Source: EX4572-165 sp964581795 | Lineage (GTDB): Archaea > Thermoplasmatota > E2 > DHVEG-1 | Assembly (NCBI GenBank): GCA_964581795.1 | Contig: CAZOPW010000021.1 | Location: 1 to 29,936, forward strand | Direction: 5' to 3' | Length of the DNA stretch: 29,936 nt | In this document: piece by piece, positions 1-7,851 of the stretch | Layout: every line of letters starts with the position of its first letter | Position numbering within the stretch: the stretch's first letter is position 1 | Translations under genes and position numbers: made by a program | The notes under the pieces: generated by a model | The model's input: only the letters and a program-made list of their open reading frames with translations | Databases searched by the model: none | Told to the model about the DNA's origin: nothing

Positions 1-201
1 ATAACATTAAATGATGATATCTGGAAATGGTGGAAGAAGAACCCATGGATTAATCTTTCCCAGCTTGCTGAAAGGCAATTGAAACGACTTCGTGCTCTGG
101 AAGAAAGGGTTCTTGGAACCTGTCCGGAGTGCGGAAGTGAAAAACTCAAATTTGATGGGAAAACATTTCATTGTGCAAAATGTGGATTTTCGTATAAATA
201 A
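1..201 (+). CDS. C-terminal part of a zinc-ribbon protein (5' end outside window)
   Basis: Reading frame 1 is open from the first base to the TAA at 199-201, so the gene begins upstream of the window. The visible 66 residues contain a Trp-rich stretch (WKWWKKNPW), a Lys/Arg/Glu-rich probable helix, and a closing zinc ribbon with two CxxC knuckles (CPECG and CAKCG) about 18 residues apart. Such C-terminal ribbons bind a structural zinc and occur in many archaeal proteins, so the function of the full protein cannot be told. It lies 19 bases ahead of a second small zinc-ribbon gene on the same strand, probably in the same transcript. Confidence 0.75.
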   Translation: MTLNDDIWKWWKKNPWINLSQLAERQLKRLRALEERVLGTCPECGSEKLKFDGKTFHCAKCGFSYK

Positions 202-220
202 AAAAATAGGATGGAAAAAA

Positions 221-388
221 ATGAAATATTGTCCTCGATGTGGATCTTCTGAAATTGAATGGATTTTACCTCAAGATTGGTCAAAATGGGAATGTAAAAA
301 GTGTGGATATATTGGTCCAGTTATTATTGAAGATGCAGAGTTAGCTGAGCAGATTAAGAAAGATTATGAAAACAATGTAAAGAAATAG
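221..388 (+). CDS. Small zinc-ribbon protein, 55 aa
   Basis: This starts at ATG 221, preceded by AGGATGG at 208-214; a longer in-frame reading from 92 would run over the preceding zinc-ribbon gene and is not credible. The protein begins MKYCPRCGS and has a second knuckle CKKCGY, giving a four-cysteine zinc ribbon of about residues 4-27, followed by an acidic/basic helical tail (EDAELAEQIKKDYE). Small proteins with this layout (CPxCGS, Trp-containing middle, CxxCGYxGP) are common in archaea and have no defined role; nucleic-acid or protein binding is a generic guess. It sits between another zinc-ribbon gene and a YbjQ-family gene, all in the same direction. Confidence 0.8.
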   Translation: MKYCPRCGSSEIEWILPQDWSKWECKKCGYIGPVIIEDAELAEQIKKDYENNVKK

Positions 389-421
389 TAAAAACGTGAA
401 TGAAAAGGAGAATGTTGTGAA

Positions 422-736
422 ATGATGGTTACAACAACAGAGAATTTACCCGGTAGAGAAGTAAAAGAAGTACTTGGTGTGGTATTTGGAAGTTGTGTGC
501 AAACCAAACATCTTGGTAAAGATCTTCGAGCAGCAGGACGAACTCTCATTGGAGGGGAAAATATTAGTTACACAGAACTTGTAGAAGAAGCTCGTAGGGT
601 TGCTATGCAACGAATGATAACTGATGCAGAAAATCTTCATGCTGACGCAATCATTGGTATGAGATATGCAACAGCACAAACGATGGGTTCTGCTGCTGAA
701 ATCATTGCGTTTGGAACTGCAGTCAAAACATATTAA
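422..736 (+). CDS. YbjQ/UPF0145 family protein, 104 aa
   Basis: Length and sequence match the UPF0145 (YbjQ) family of about 100-110 residue cytoplasmic proteins. Recognisable parts are the N-terminal strand with LGVVFGSCVQ, the central GGENISYTELVEEAR segment, the HADAIIGMRY strand and the C-terminal EIIAFGTAV strand. Family members are described as possible heavy-metal-binding proteins, but no enzymatic role is established. AAGGAG at 405-410 lies 11 bases before ATG 422; ATG 425 is an alternative start. It is 33 bases downstream of a zinc-ribbon gene and 40 bases upstream of an ABC exporter, so a link with metal or stress response of that exporter is possible but only contextual. Confidence 0.85.
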   Translation: MMVTTTENLPGREVKEVLGVVFGSCVQTKHLGKDLRAAGRTLIGGENISYTELVEEARRVAMQRMITDAENLHADAIIGMRYATAQTMGSAAEIIAFGTAVKTY

Positions 737-776
737 TACAAAATAATAATGCAAAATAGAAGTTGAGGAAGAGGAT

Positions 777-1490
777 ATGGCTGAGATTGAAGTGCAAAAT
801 CTTGTGAAAAATTATGGAACTGTTGAAGCCGTAAAAGGGATTTCATTTCAAATTAATAAAGGTGAAATTTTTGGGTTGATCGGGCCAAATGGAGCAGGGA
901 AAACTACAACGCTTCGAGTGCTTGCAACATTACTTCAAATCACCGATGGATCTGTTTCAATGTTTGGTATTGATTTAGAAAAACACCCTGAAAAAATAAG
1001 GAAACAAATTAGTTATCTCCCCGAGGATGCCGGCGCATATAAAAATTTGACAGGTCGGCAGTATCTTGAATTTATTGCTCATTTTTTTAATCCAAAAAAT
1101 GCAGATAAAATGATTCAAACAGGGATTGAAATCGCGGATTTAGCTGCTCGGATTGATGATAAAGTAGATACATATAGTAAAGGTATGAAGCGAAGGCTTC
1201 TTGTGGGGCGAGCGTTAATGAATAATCCACGGCTTGCAATTTTAGATGAACCAACAAGTGGTCTTGATGTTCGAAATGCTCAGGAGATCCGGTCTATTAT
1301 TAAATCAAGTACGAAGGATGGGACAATCGTTCTTTTATCGTCTCATAATATGCTTGAAGTAGAATATTTATGTGACAGGATTGCGTTAATTGCTGATGGG
1401 ATTACCATTGAAGAAGGAAAACCAAATGAGTTGAAAAGAAAGTATAACGCTGAAAATATTGAAGAGGTTTTTATGAAGGTGGTGCAATGA
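777..1490 (+). CDS. ABC-2 type exporter ATP-binding protein, 237 aa
   Basis: This is the ATPase of a two-gene exporter (NatA/CcmA-like class). Walker A is GPNGAGKTT (residues 36-44), the Q-loop position reads LPED (E83 instead of Gln, usual in this subgroup), the signature is YSKGMKRRL (133-141), Walker B is LAILDE (153-158) with the D-loop SGLD following, and the H-loop His is H190. The start ATG is supported by a purine-rich GAGGAAGAGGAT immediately ahead. It overlaps the permease gene by four bases (ATGA), so translation is coupled. The substrate cannot be told; the class includes drug, sodium and lipid exporters. Confidence 0.93.
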   Translation: MAEIEVQNLVKNYGTVEAVKGISFQINKGEIFGLIGPNGAGKTTTLRVLATLLQITDGSVSMFGIDLEKHPEKIRKQISYLPEDAGAYKNLTGRQYLEFIAHFFNPKNADKMIQTGIEIADLAARIDDKVDTYSKGMKRRLLVGRALMNNPRLAILDEPTSGLDVRNAQEIRSIIKSSTKDGTIVLLSSHNMLEVEYLCDRIALIADGITIEEGKPNELKRKYNAENIEEVFMKVVQ

Positions 1491-2770
1491 GTTCATTAAC
1501 TAACATTATTCGAAAGGAAATTAAGGAATTACTTACACCTGCAACAATTCTTCCTATTGTTATTATTACGCTTATTTTTGGTTCCATTGGAGGCACAATT
1601 GGTGGTATTGAAGAAGAAATCCAAGAAAAACCAGTTATTGGTGTAATCAATGAACAAAATACAACTTATTCAACTCTTGCAACTTCTATTCTTCATCAGC
1701 ACGCTCGTGTGGTATTTAACGGGACTAGTATTGATGAGCGAGAAGCAGGGATTACTACTGTTCAGAAGCAAAATGGAGCTGCCTTATTGATTATTCCAAG
1801 TAATTTTACTTCTAATATTAATCAGAATAAACAAGCAGTAATTGAAGTCGAATGGATTGTAGAAGGAACCGGCATTATGGATACTATTCCATCTTCCTCT
1901 GTTGAAGGATTGATTAGTTTCATTAGAAATCAAATCTCTCAGCAACTAATTACTCATTCGAATCAAAGTGCAAATGCCAGTTTAATGCTTAATCCTTTAG
2001 TAAAGGAAGAGACAACCAATTTGAAAGGTCGAACATATGAAAATATTTCGCCAGGAGAGATTACAGGTCTATTATCCACGCAGTCTTCAACAACTCCTAT
2101 TGTGATTATGATGATAATCATCATTGCTGGTGGCATGGTTATTTCTTCAATGGCGCTTGAAAAGGAAAATAAAACATTGGAGACCTTGTTGACTTTACCT
2201 GTGCCAAGAGTGAGTATTGTAACTGGTAAAATTATTGCTAGTGCCGTTGTTGGATTGCTTTTAGCTGTCGTTTACATGTTTGGTATCGGGTATTATATGC
2301 AATCGTTTCAATTCGATATGCCAAGTACAGGTTCAACGTTTTCTTTAGCATTGTCAACTTCGGATCTTATACTTGTTGGTATTTCATTATTTGTTACACT
2401 TGTTGCAGGATTATCGTTGTGTATGCTCCTTGGAACGATGGCTAAGAATTATAAAAGTGCACAAAGCCTGACAGCGCCAGTGACTATGATGGCAATATTT
2501 CCAATGCTTTTGACCATGTTTACTGATTTTGAAACGTTACCTCTTGCATTGAAAGCACTTGTGTTTGCTATTCCATTTTCTCATCCGATGATGGCATCAA
2601 AAGCATTACTTTTCGATAATTATACATTGGTATTTGCTGGAATCGCGTATGTAGCAGTGTTTGCTGTTGTTATTATTGCTGTAGTGATTTGGGTTTTTAC
2701 TACCGATCGGTTGATTACTGGAAGTAACATCAAGACAATGCTTTCAAAATTCAGTCGACGTTTTAGATAA
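1487..2770 (+). CDS. ABC-2 type exporter permease, 427 aa
   Basis: This is the membrane partner of the ATPase just upstream, with a NatB/YhaP-like architecture. There is one membrane segment near residues 17-38 (ILPIVIITLIFG), a large extracytoplasmic domain of about residues 40-205 rich in Asn and Thr, then a bundle of about five to six membrane segments from residue 207 onward (starting TPIVIMMIIIIAGG, with others near 245, 290, 330, 365 and 385). The cytoplasmic loop ALEKENKTLETLLTLPV is the conserved coupling region of ABC-2 permeases. The gene ends by overlapping the last eight bases of the convergent permease gene on the other strand. Substrate unknown. Confidence 0.9.
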   Translation: MSSLTNIIRKEIKELLTPATILPIVIITLIFGSIGGTIGGIEEEIQEKPVIGVINEQNTTYSTLATSILHQHARVVFNGTSIDEREAGITTVQKQNGAALLIIPSNFTSNINQNKQAVIEVEWIVEGTGIMDTIPSSSVEGLISFIRNQISQQLITHSNQSANASLMLNPLVKEETTNLKGRTYENISPGEITGLLSTQSSTTPIVIMMIIIIAGGMVISSMALEKENKTLETLLTLPVPRVSIVTGKIIASAVVGLLLAVVYMFGIGYYMQSFQFDMPSTGSTFSLALSTSDLILVGISLFVTLVAGLSLCMLLGTMAKNYKSAQSLTAPVTMMAIFPMLLTMFTDFETLPLALKALVFAIPFSHPMMASKALLFDNYTLVFAGIAYVAVFAVVIIAVVIWVFTTDRLITGSNIKTMLSKFSRRFR

Positions 2771-3587
2771 GATTAATGAGAACGTCAGCAAGAAACACGA
2801 ATCCTAAGATAATAATGATAAGACCAATGGTTCTTCCCAGTTTGTCTTCATCAATTCGGTTCGCAAATAATGACCCACTGGTAGCACCGATTGCTGCACC
2901 TAATCCTGCTACGAGAGCGCTTTGTAATAAGATGTTTCCTTGGATACTGTGAGCTGAGGAACCTGCTCCGGTAATAAAAAACATGAGCATTAGTGAGGTT
3001 CCGATTGCTTGATGTAAATTGTATCCCATGATGAAAATAAGAATTATGGTCATTGATCCGCTACTTCCCATTCCAGTAAATCCACTGGCGAAACCAATGA
3101 GTCCTCCGAAAAAAAGAAGGCTTAAGTTTTTATGGTGTTGAAATGGGGTTAGGTTGACTTTTTGATTGATGGTTTCAACGTTTTTCTTTATGCCTCCACG
3201 AAGAAGCATGTATCCGAAGAAAATGAGGACAACAGCGATTAAAATTTTAAGGTTTGATTCTGGTGTACCCTTTGAAAAAACACTTCCAATAAGAGCAGCT
3301 ATTGCTCCTGATGCACCAAGTAAAATAACAGGTTTGATTTTTACTTGTCCTTTGCGGAAGAAAACAAGACCGGCGATAAGTCCTATGATGCAGTCGACGA
3401 ATAAACTGGTACCTATGGCTTTATAAATCGTTGATCCCAAGAGTACGGTGATTAAGGGGATGATGAATGGTTCTACTGTTCCGGATGCAATGCCTACGTA
3501 AATACCGCTACCTAAACCTGTTAAAAAGGTGAGAACGGTTGAAATGATATCATCAAACACAACTTGCGGGTAATAGCTTAATTCCAT
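2763..3587 (-). CDS. TauE/SafE (TSUP) family membrane permease, 274 aa
   Basis: This is a typical TSUP protein with two related halves, each of about four membrane segments. Both halves carry the Gly-rich motif of the family (GLGSGIYVGIASGTVEP near the N-terminus and GFASGFTGMGSSGSM in the middle). Characterised relatives export sulfite, sulfoacetate or other sulfur-containing anions; the substrate here is not known. The 274-residue length is normal. The ATG lies downstream of a 6-6-6 inverted repeat (3599-3616) that may be regulatory. The gene is convergent with the ABC permease and divergent from the small secreted protein. The cysteine synthase 0.7 kb away makes sulfur chemistry plausible but is weak evidence. 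Confidence 0.88.
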   Translation of the reverse strand: MELSYYPQVVFDDIISTVLTFLTGLGSGIYVGIASGTVEPFIIPLITVLLGSTIYKAIGTSLFVDCIIGLIAGLVFFRKGQVKIKPVILLGASGAIAALIGSVFSKGTPESNLKILIAVVLIFFGYMLLRGGIKKNVETINQKVNLTPFQHHKNLSLLFFGGLIGFASGFTGMGSSGSMTIILIFIMGYNLHQAIGTSLMLMFFITGAGSSAHSIQGNILLQSALVAGLGAAIGATSGSLFANRIDEDKLGRTIGLIIIILGFVFLADVLINLI

Positions 3588-3598
3588 ATATGTTTTAT

Positions 3599-3616
3599 CT
3601 CATCTGATATGATGAG
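3599..3616. repeat. Inverted repeat ahead of the TSUP permease gene
   Basis: CTCATC-TGATAT-GATGAG has perfect 6-base arms around a 6-base spacer. It starts 12 bases before the TSUP ATG (minus strand), where an operator or leader hairpin would sit. Only the symmetry is seen; no binding protein is implied by sequence. Confidence 0.4.
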
Positions 3617-3744
3617 TGGATGGTTTAGTAAAGTGACGATATAGTTTTTACAAATAAAACCATTTAAAAAAATTTAACTTATGTTACAATAATATCTACA
3701 TAAAATATTTATAATACTTTATAATTAGTTTATTTGATATTTAA

Positions 3745-3760
3745 CTGTCAAATATGACAG
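3745..3760. promoter_or_regulatory. Inverted repeat in the leader of the small secreted protein
   Basis: CTGTCA-AATA-TGACAG is a perfect 6-base inverted repeat with a 4-base centre, 16 bases before the ATG at 3777 and directly ahead of the GGGAGAGG ribosome site. A competing repeat ATTTGA...TCAAAT overlaps it on the left, so two alternative hairpins are possible. The upstream 150 bases are very AT-rich with several TATA-like stretches (for example 3661-3678 and 3708-3722). An operator or an RNA hairpin are both possible. Confidence 0.4.
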
Positions 3761-3776
3761 ATGGGAGAGGAAATCC

Positions 3777-4271
3777 ATGAAGAAAATATTAATTAGTATA
3801 AGCATATTGATGCTGTTGTTACTCCCTCTCTTCTCCGTTTCTGGCTTTAGTAATGAAGAGCCCTCTGTGCCAACTATAAATGGTGAATGTGAAGCCAAAC
3901 TTGATGAAATGTGTACTTATACAGTAGTTAGCACTGATCCAGATAGAGATAATATAGTGTATGAATTAAAATATTCAGACGATCCTGGAGCAGTCATTGA
4001 AATCGGACCATATAAATCAGGAAAACCTGTAACATTTACGCATTGTTGGTGTGACTTTTACCAAAAAACAAATCCAGGAATCATTCACGCAAAAGCAAAA
4101 GACATTTTCGATCATGAAAGTGAATGGAGTACATTCGAAGTAAACATCACCGATTTAGATACTGAAAGCAATGATATTGCAATAAGAGAAAATGGACTCT
4201 TTGCCTTCTTAACAAAATGTATTGACTGGTTGATTCCACTCTTTAATTTCATAGATCTTATCATCAAATAA
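3777..4271 (+). CDS. Small secreted Ig/PKD-like protein with cysteine pairs, 164 aa
   Basis: A clear signal peptide (MKKILIS, a Leu-rich core, then FSVSGFS) is followed by one beta-sandwich-type domain of about residues 30-130 with the hallmarks STDPDRDNIVYEL, IGPYKSGK and AKAKDIFDHESEWS. Repeats of this kind are common in secreted proteins of Thermoplasmata-like archaea, usually with a 'DWGDG' segment that is not intact here. Unusually, four cysteines lie inside the fold (C38, C46 and the CWC pair near residue 92), suggesting disulfides or a metal site. The end is a hydrophobic helix (LFAFLTKCIDWLIPLFNFIDLIIK region) that could hold the protein to the membrane. The start has a good GGGAGAGG site. 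Function unknown. Confidence 0.8.
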   Translation: MKKILISISILMLLLLPLFSVSGFSNEEPSVPTINGECEAKLDEMCTYTVVSTDPDRDNIVYELKYSDDPGAVIEIGPYKSGKPVTFTHCWCDFYQKTNPGIIHAKAKDIFDHESEWSTFEVNITDLDTESNDIAIRENGLFAFLTKCIDWLIPLFNFIDLIIK

Positions 4272-4296
4272 TCTTAAAAAAACTAGTATTATTATG

Positions 4297-5184
4297 TTAC
4301 ATTTGAAATAAATCCATACTTAAATATCGTTCTCCTCGATCAGGAAGGACGGTGACTACTTTATCAAAAGCTTTTGAAACTTTTAAAGCAGCAAGCATAT
4401 TTGCTCCAGCACTAATACCAACAAGTAACCCATGGTCTTCAGCAAGTCTGCGTGACATCTCCACTGCCTCCTGACTACCAACAACAATGACTCGATCAAC
4501 TTTTTCCATGTCAATGAGTTTTGGAATGAACCCATCACCTATACCTTGAATACGATGCTCACTAATCCGTGCATTACTTCCTCCAAACATCACCGCTGCT
4601 TCTTCAGGTTCAACAGCAATTACCTTTACATCTGGATTGATTTCCTTCATTACTGAGGAAACACCGATTAATGTTCCACCAGTACCCACTCCAGCAACTA
4701 CAGCATCAACTGCTCCAATTTCATTAACGATTTCTTTTCCAGTTTTAATATGAGCCATAATATTATTTGGATTACTGAATTGACGAGTGTAAAACGTTTT
4801 TTCATCCTTAGCGAGTTCTTCAGCTTTATCAATTGCTTCCTGAAGACTTCCACTTTTAGACGTTAAAACAAGTTCAGCACCAAATGCTTTCATCATCAAT
4901 TTTCGCTCACGGCTCATATTCTCAGGCATCACAATCGTCATATGATACCCTTTAGCCGCTGCAATCATTGCTAGAGAAATACCAGTGTTTCCACTACTTG
5001 CTTCAACAATACGATACCCTGGTTTGAGTAATCCTTCCTTTTCTGCAGCAGTAATAATTTCTAATGCTACTCGATCTTTAATACTTCCACTAGGATTCAC
5101 ACTTTCGAGTTTTGCATACACATCCTCAACTTTAACTAACGGAGTATTTCCAATGATATCAATTACTGATGAACAAGAGTTCAT
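4297..5184 (-). CDS. cysK: Cysteine synthase (O-acetylserine sulfhydrylase type), PLP enzyme, 295 aa
   Basis: This is a fold-type II PLP enzyme. The PLP lysine is K36 in NPSGSIKDR, followed by the substrate loop SSGNTG (residues 64-69), the phosphate-binding GTGGT near residue 169 and the closing motif LPDRGERYLS. The family makes cysteine from an activated serine (O-acetylserine, or O-phosphoserine in some archaea) and sulfide. The sequence fits cysteine synthase better than threonine synthase or cystathionine beta-synthase: there is no regulatory domain. It is the last gene of the citrate operon, 61 bases after the aconitase gene, with GGTGG upstream of its ATG. O-acetylserine use would release acetate, which the CitF-type enzyme of the same operon could handle; this is inference. 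Confidence 0.85.
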   Translation of the reverse strand: MNSCSSVIDIIGNTPLVKVEDVYAKLESVNPSGSIKDRVALEIITAAEKEGLLKPGYRIVEASSGNTGISLAMIAAAKGYHMTIVMPENMSRERKLMMKAFGAELVLTSKSGSLQEAIDKAEELAKDEKTFYTRQFSNPNNIMAHIKTGKEIVNEIGAVDAVVAGVGTGGTLIGVSSVMKEINPDVKVIAVEPEEAAVMFGGSNARISEHRIQGIGDGFIPKLIDMEKVDRVIVVGSQEAVEMSRRLAEDHGLLVGISAGANMLAALKVSKAFDKVVTVLPDRGERYLSMDLFQM

Positions 5185-5245
5185 ACCGTCTCAAACCACC
5201 TTTGCATTATTATTCCTTTATTAAAACCATTCTAAAAAGAAAAAA

Positions 5246-7057
5246 TTATTCAAGATTAACGAGTAATCCTCCACGCTTATATATATCCAATTGTGATGGG
5301 GAGAATGGTTTTGCCTTGATGGTTTCGTTTTTTGTTTCATCAATGATTTCACCAGTTTCAAAGTTCACTGTGATCATGTCTTTATCATCAATTTTTGTTG
5401 TAATGTGTTCACTGACAAGAATGGGCATGGCATTGTTTATAGCATTTCGTTCATAAATCGATCCAAATGATTCAGCGATAATTACACTAATGCCAAGGCT
5501 TTTAAAACAATCAACAGCTTGCTGACGGCTACTGCCACATCCAAAGTTTTTCCCAGTAATTACGATATCACCAGGTTTTGCTTTCTGAGCAAAATCCTCA
5601 TACCCTTTTAAATTATCAAAAGTGTACTGACCCATTTCTTCAATGTCAGTGATATGCAAATATCTGTTATGAAAGATCATATCTGTATCAATATTGTCTT
5701 TATCAATAACCCATGCTCGTCCTGTTACTTCAACTGGAACACTTTCCTTAGGAGGTTGACTTGGATGAGACTCATACGTTTTTTTTCTTGGTATGGACAC
5801 GGGTGCTGGTTTTTCATCAATATGATCAGCAGTCGTTATCTTTCCAGTAACAAGTGATGCAGCAACAGTTGCTGGACTTGCTAAATAAACATTTCCTGGC
5901 CCTTGCTTCCCAGTGAAGTTACGATTCCCTGTTGATATCTCAACTTCGTCTTTTCCAGTTTGACCAATTTGACCCGCGGCACAACCAGCACATCCTGCCG
6001 CACCAATAAGAGCCCCGGCTTTTTTGAAAATATCAAGAAGACCTTCCTGCAAACATGCTTCCCAAATAGTATTTGTCGCAGGAACAATTTTTAACACTCT
6101 TCCAGGAGCAATTTTTCTATTCTTTAGTATTTCTGCAGTGTGTCTCATATCTTCTAAACGACCATTTGTACAAGATGCGATAATCCCCGAGTCAACAGCA
6201 ATATTTCCAATATCATCTACATCTATAACATCTTCAGGGTGACCTGGCCGAGCAATCTTTGGCCGAATTCCATTGATATCAATTTCAATTGTTTTTTCAT
6301 ACTCTGCATCTTCATCAGCAAAAACTGGATTTGCCGTTATACCAACACATTCTCTGTAAAAATCAAGGACTTCTTCATTAGGAGGGAATAGCAATACGAT
6401 ACCTCCCATCTCCGTTGCCATTGATGCAATCGTGATACGCCCGTCTAAAGATAAAGAATCAACATATGAACCATACAATTCAGCAGCATATCCAAGCAAC
6501 CCATTTGCACCAAGTTCTTGTAACATCTTCAATACAACATCCTTTGGTGTTGCAGTTTCACCAGGCTTTCCTTTTAATAAGATTTTCACGGTTGGTGGAA
6601 CTTTAAACCAAATCTTTCCATGAGCCCATGCATGGGCGATGTCTTTATCCCCCATCCCCTGACCAAATGCACCAACAGCTCCAAGAATATTCGCATGTGA
6701 ATCCGTTGAAATAAGTGTTCCACCAGGAGTCACTAGTCCATCTTCTATAGCAATATGAGTTCCAATACCTTGGTCGATATCATAAATTTTAATATCATGT
6801 TTCCGAGCAAACACTCGGCAAATATGTTGATTAGCAGCATATTTTTGATCACAACCGCCAGGGTTCGTATCAAAAGTAAAAAAAGTTTTAGAGCTGTCAT
6901 CCACATTAAGATTATTTTCTTCAAGATTTTTTACAACATTAGCTCCACCAAAATCACGGGCAATTCGAGCATCAATTTCAATATCAATGATGTTACCTAC
7001 AATTGCGCTCTGATTCGAATGATTTTCAAAGATTTTTTGAATGATTGTTTTTCCCAT
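5246..7057 (-). CDS. Aconitase-family hydro-lyase, large and small domains fused, 603 aa
   Basis: This is an Fe-S hydro-lyase with LeuC-like and LeuD-like parts in one chain, as in the Aquifex-type putative aconitases. The [4Fe-4S] ligands are C296 (SCTNGR) and C356/C359 (GCAGC). Substrate and cluster motifs DTNPGG, STDSHANILGA and GQGMGDKD are present. A Pro/Lys-rich linker at about 415-445 leads to the swivel domain, with DNIDTD (454-459), the specificity loop YLHI (466-469) and NFGCGSSR (504-511). The YLHI loop matches neither the hydrophobic loop usual in isopropylmalate isomerase nor the Arg-containing loop of homoaconitase. With citrate-handling genes upstream, citrate/isocitrate is the most likely substrate. 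The ATG overlaps the preceding stop (TAATG) with a GAGGGG ribosome site. Confidence 0.88.
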   Translation of the reverse strand: MGKTIIQKIFENHSNQSAIVGNIIDIEIDARIARDFGGANVVKNLEENNLNVDDSSKTFFTFDTNPGGCDQKYAANQHICRVFARKHDIKIYDIDQGIGTHIAIEDGLVTPGGTLISTDSHANILGAVGAFGQGMGDKDIAHAWAHGKIWFKVPPTVKILLKGKPGETATPKDVVLKMLQELGANGLLGYAAELYGSYVDSLSLDGRITIASMATEMGGIVLLFPPNEEVLDFYRECVGITANPVFADEDAEYEKTIEIDINGIRPKIARPGHPEDVIDVDDIGNIAVDSGIIASCTNGRLEDMRHTAEILKNRKIAPGRVLKIVPATNTIWEACLQEGLLDIFKKAGALIGAAGCAGCAAGQIGQTGKDEVEISTGNRNFTGKQGPGNVYLASPATVAASLVTGKITTADHIDEKPAPVSIPRKKTYESHPSQPPKESVPVEVTGRAWVIDKDNIDTDMIFHNRYLHITDIEEMGQYTFDNLKGYEDFAQKAKPGDIVITGKNFGCGSSRQQAVDCFKSLGISVIIAESFGSIYERNAINNAMPILVSEHITTKIDDKDMITVNFETGEIIDETKNETIKAKPFSPSQLDIYKRGGLLVNLE

Positions 7058-7845
7058 TATCTTTTCCCCTCATTATCTTTAATGTCTCTTTCCGCGGGTC
7101 CGTCATACTCACAGGAAACTGAAAACATTTTTCGCATTGGTTTATACCGTGTTTGTTCTTCATAAACTTGTGCGGTTAACCCAGCAACTCGCCCTAATAA
7201 AAAGAAGGCTTTTCCAAGACGCCAATCTAAGTTCATATCAGAGATAACTGCAGCAATGGCCCCATCAACATTAATGGGCAGTTTTTTACCAAGTGTTTTT
7301 TCCAATTCGTTCTCAATTGCTTTTACTAACTGGGTATGATCTCCCGTTATTCCAAGTTCATCAGCGAGAGCAAATAATCGAATCGTTCGAGGATCTTGGG
7401 TATGAACTCGATGACCAAATCCAAGAATACGTTCATGTTTTTCTCTTGATTCAGCAACAACTCTTTCTGCCATTTCTTCTACTGATACTTCTTCTTCCTC
7501 CATTCGTTTCACACTTTCTTGCATAAAACGAGCGCCTTTTTCAATAGCACCACCGTGAGCATCTCCTATACTTAAGATTCCCGCAGCAACCGCGCTTGGT
7601 AACGGAACCCCTCCTGAAGCAACGACTCGAGCCGCCATTGGCGATGGTGAAGTTACACCATGATCGATACAAGACGTTAGAATCGCATCCATCATTTTTC
7701 CATGTGTTTTACTTGGCAATTCGCCCGTGATTAACAAGTAAACAACATGTGCAAATGGAATGTTACCGATTAATTCTTCTTGGCGATAACCTTGGGTAAT
7801 TAAATGATTTGGTTCAACCTTTGTTATAGAACTTTTCCATTTCAT
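7057..7845 (-). CDS. Short citrate-synthase homologue, probable citryl-CoA lyase, 262 aa
   Basis: At 262 residues it is much shorter than citrate synthase (about 370-430) but matches the length of the stand-alone citryl-CoA lyases such as Ccl of Hydrogenobacter. The three catalytic positions of the citrate-synthase fold are present: H97 in GDAHGGA, H145 in GFGHRVH (followed by DPR), and D194 in NVDGA. The expected reaction is citryl-CoA to acetyl-CoA plus oxaloacetate, or the reverse. It sits 6 bases after a CitF-type CoA-transferase gene, which would supply citryl-CoA, and overlaps the aconitase gene by one base. It is not a fragment: both ends are bounded by tightly packed genes. Alternative: an unusual citrate or methylcitrate synthase. 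Confidence 0.82.
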   Translation of the reverse strand: MKWKSSITKVEPNHLITQGYRQEELIGNIPFAHVVYLLITGELPSKTHGKMMDAILTSCIDHGVTSPSPMAARVVASGGVPLPSAVAAGILSIGDAHGGAIEKGARFMQESVKRMEEEEVSVEEMAERVVAESREKHERILGFGHRVHTQDPRTIRLFALADELGITGDHTQLVKAIENELEKTLGKKLPINVDGAIAAVISDMNLDWRLGKAFFLLGRVAGLTAQVYEEQTRYKPMRKMFSVSCEYDGPAERDIKDNEGKR

Positions 7846-7851
7846 ATCTAA

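Noticed and set aside
133..147. ABC signature YSKGM in place of LSGGQ at protein residues 133-137 of the exporter ATPase (gene 777-1490)
   Set aside because: This variant is usual in the NatA-type ABC-2 ATPases, so it is not a sign of loss of function. The coordinates given are residue-based, not DNA positions.
446..754. Open frame of about 100 codons on the minus strand opposite the YbjQ gene, and similar frames opposite the aconitase, CitF, UbiD and AcnX genes
   Set aside because: They are shadows of real genes: no ribosome sites, Cys/Ser/Phe-rich low-quality products, and no family resemblance.
5246..7057. 3-isopropylmalate dehydratase for leucine synthesis
   Set aside because: Large and small subunits are fused, the specificity loop is not the usual hydrophobic one, and the neighbours handle citrate rather than leucine intermediates. 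It is not fully excluded.
7057..7845. Truncated citrate synthase pseudogene
   Set aside because: Both ends abut neighbouring genes with proper start and stop coupling, catalytic residues are intact, and the length matches the stand-alone citryl-CoA lyase group.
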